Below, one piece after another: positions 6,352 to 7,588 of a DNA stretch of 7,588 nt (position 1 is the stretch's first letter; each line of letters begins with the position of its first letter). Source of the DNA: Legionellaceae bacterium (GTDB lineage Bacteria > Pseudomonadota > Gammaproteobacteria > Legionellales > Legionellaceae). The notes beneath the pieces are model-generated. The model did no database searches. It was not told where the DNA came from and saw only the letters and a list, made by a program, of their open reading frames with translations. Made by a program: the position numbers and the translations under genes. The stretch spans positions 1 through 7,588 of the forward strand of contig CANJFK010000033.1 of assembly GCA_947473535.1 (NCBI GenBank), written 5' to 3'.

Positions 6352-7588
6352 ATGGTTGTTCGAACTCGCTTTGCCCCAAGCCCTACTGGGTTTTTACATG
6401 TTGGTGGCGTCCGCACCGCTTTATTTTCTTGGTTGTATGCGAGACAACATCAAGGCGAGTTTATTTTACGCATTGAAGATACGGATAAAGAGCGCTCAAC
6501 GCCAGAATCGGTTCAGGCTATTCTTGATGGGATGCAATGGCTCGGTTTAAATTATGATCAAGGCCCTTTTTATCAAACCGATCGCTACCCTCGTTATACG
6601 CAGTTGGCGGATCAGTTATTGAGTGAAGGCAACGCCTACCGGTGCTATTGCAGCAAAGAGCGCCTGGAGTCTTTGCGTGAAAGCCAACTAAATGCCAAGG
6701 AAAAACCGCGTTACGATGGCCATTGTCGTGATAAAAACCACCTTGCTGATGGTACTTCTTATGTTGTGCGCTTTAAAAATCCTCAGCACGGCGTGGTATC
6801 CTTTACCGATCAAGTGTATGGGGAAATTCATGTCGATAATAATGAGCTGGATGATTTGATCTTAATTCGTTCGGATAGCAATCCCACGTATAATTTTGCA
6901 GTGGTTATTGATGATTGGGACATGGGCATTACGCATGTTATTCGTGGCGATGATCACATAAACAATACGCCTCGACAAATCAATTTATTTAAAGCGTTGA
7001 ATGCACCAGTCCCCGAATTTGCACATTTACCCATGATCCTTGGCGATGACGGAAAACGTTTATCCAAACGCCATGGCGCGGTAAGTGTTATGCAATTTAA
7101 AGAAGCTGGTTTTTTACCGCATGCGTTGCTTAATTATTTGGTGCGCTTAGGGTGGTCGAATGGGGACCAGGAAATTTTCTCTGTGGACGAGATGATCGCT
7201 ACATTCGATTTGAAAAACGTTAGTCGCGGCGTATCTAGCTTTAATTATGACAAGCTGTATTGGTTAAATCAGCACTATCAAAAAAGTGATTCACCCGTTG
7301 CTGTAGCAGATGCCCTGGCTTGGCATTTCACGCAAGCAGGCATTGATACTAATCAGGGGCCGGCCTTGATCGATATTGTTGAAGTTCAAGCAGAACGTTG
7401 TAAAACATTGGCTGAAATATGTGAAAATAGTCGTTATTTCTATCAGGACGACATTGTCTATGATGAAGATGCGGTGAAGAAACATTTGCGTCCGGTTGTT
7501 TTGGAGCCGTTGGTAGCCCTTTTTGAGCGCTTAAATCAGATTAATGAATGGCAACGCGACGCGCTGCAGCAATGTGTTAATGATGTGA
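6352..7588 (+). CDS. gltX: glutamyl-tRNA synthetase (3' end cut by the window)
   Basis: GltX joins glutamate to tRNA-Glu in the cytoplasm using ATP, for translation and for tetrapyrrole synthesis. The visible 412 residues cover the class I catalytic core and most of the anticodon-binding region; E. coli GltX has 471, so about 60 residues are missing. The HIGH-type motif is [11 protein letters not shown] (9-19) and the KMSKS-type motif is KRLSK (235-239). IEDTD (41-45), [23 protein letters not shown] (180-202) and FAHLPMILG (223-231) are characteristic of the enzyme. Cys98, Cys100 and Cys125 match the E. coli zinc ligands, but residue 127 is Asp instead of His. The start ATG has GGAG (6342-6345) 6 bases upstream. 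The TGA formed by the last three bases is out of frame, so no stop is reached. It diverges from barA with a 107-base shared intergenic region. A bacterial-type discriminating GluRS rather than GluQ-RS is supported by the length and the anticodon-binding part. Confidence 0.97.
   Translation, partial: MVVRTRFAPSPTGFLHVGGVRTALFSWLYARQHQGEFILRIEDTDKERSTPESVQAILDGMQWLGLNYDQGPFYQTDRYPRYTQLADQLLSEGNAYRCYCSKERLESLRESQLNAKEKPRYDGHCRDKNHLADGTSYVVRFKNPQHGVVSFTDQVYGEIHVDNNELDDLILIRSDSNPTYNFAVVIDDWDMGITHVIRGDDHINNTPRQINLFKALNAPVPEFAHLPMILGDDGKRLSKRHGAVSVMQFKEAGFLPHALLNYLVRLGWSNGDQEIFSVDEMIATFDLKNVSRGVSSFNYDKLYWLNQHYQKSDSPVAVADALAWHFTQAGIDTNQGPALIDIVEVQAERCKTLAEICENSRYFYQDDIVYDEDAVKKHLRPVVLEPLVALFERLNQINEWQRDALQQCVNDV

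Noticed and set aside
7586..7588. TGA at the window end as gltX stop
   Set aside because: It is out of frame; the gltX frame reads GTG at 7585-7587 and continues past the window.
1..7588. CRISPR arrays, tRNA or rRNA genes, intact insertion sequence, phage genes
   Set aside because: No regularly spaced repeats, cloverleaf sequences, rRNA stretches or transposase motifs were seen on either strand.

Overview
The window looks like chromosomal DNA of a gammaproteobacterium, most likely a relative of Legionella or Coxiella (order Legionellales). This rests on the whole gene set: a type IV pilin with a C-terminal disulfide loop, a BarA/GacS/LetS-type tripartite kinase, a pyrophosphate-type phosphofructokinase instead of the usual ATP enzyme, a proteobacterial-type glutamyl-tRNA synthetase, and moderate GC judged by eye. 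From memory, Legionella carries a similar neighbourhood (gltX, letS, phosphofructokinase, pilins), but I could not check this.

Layout. The first 39 bases hold the start of a leftward gene that runs off the edge. It has its own sigma70-like promoter and a good Shine-Dalgarno. Rightward from 116 is a complete major-type pilin. From about 563 to 1162 there is a rightward reading frame broken by one in-frame TAA; I do not recognise it and treat it as a probable pseudogene. An 85-base imperfect palindrome of the GTAG/REP type (1187-1271) sits between this rightward unit and the leftward genes that end at 1303.

From 6244 down to 1303 three leftward genes form a compact operon: barA (hybrid sensor kinase), pfp (phosphofructokinase; 32-base gap) and a family 2 glycosyltransferase (4-base ATGA overlap). 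Rightward from 6352 is gltX, cut by the window end with about 60 residues missing. The 107 bases between barA and gltX carry overlapping divergent promoters, an 18-base perfect palindrome and a short stem-loop, all inside the predicted barA leader.

How the genes may work together. BarA-type kinases feed the GacA/UvrY - CsrA pathway, which controls central carbon flux and, in Legionella, the switch between replicative and transmissive phases. Cotranscription of such a kinase with the gene for the committed glycolytic step is therefore suggestive, though not proven. I see no CRISPR array, tRNA, rRNA or intact transposase. I did not find a clearly new system. The most useful leads are the barA-pfp-glycosyltransferase operon, the structured barA leader, two 8-base G/C homopolymer tracts inside genes, and the unusual phosphofructokinase active-site motif.
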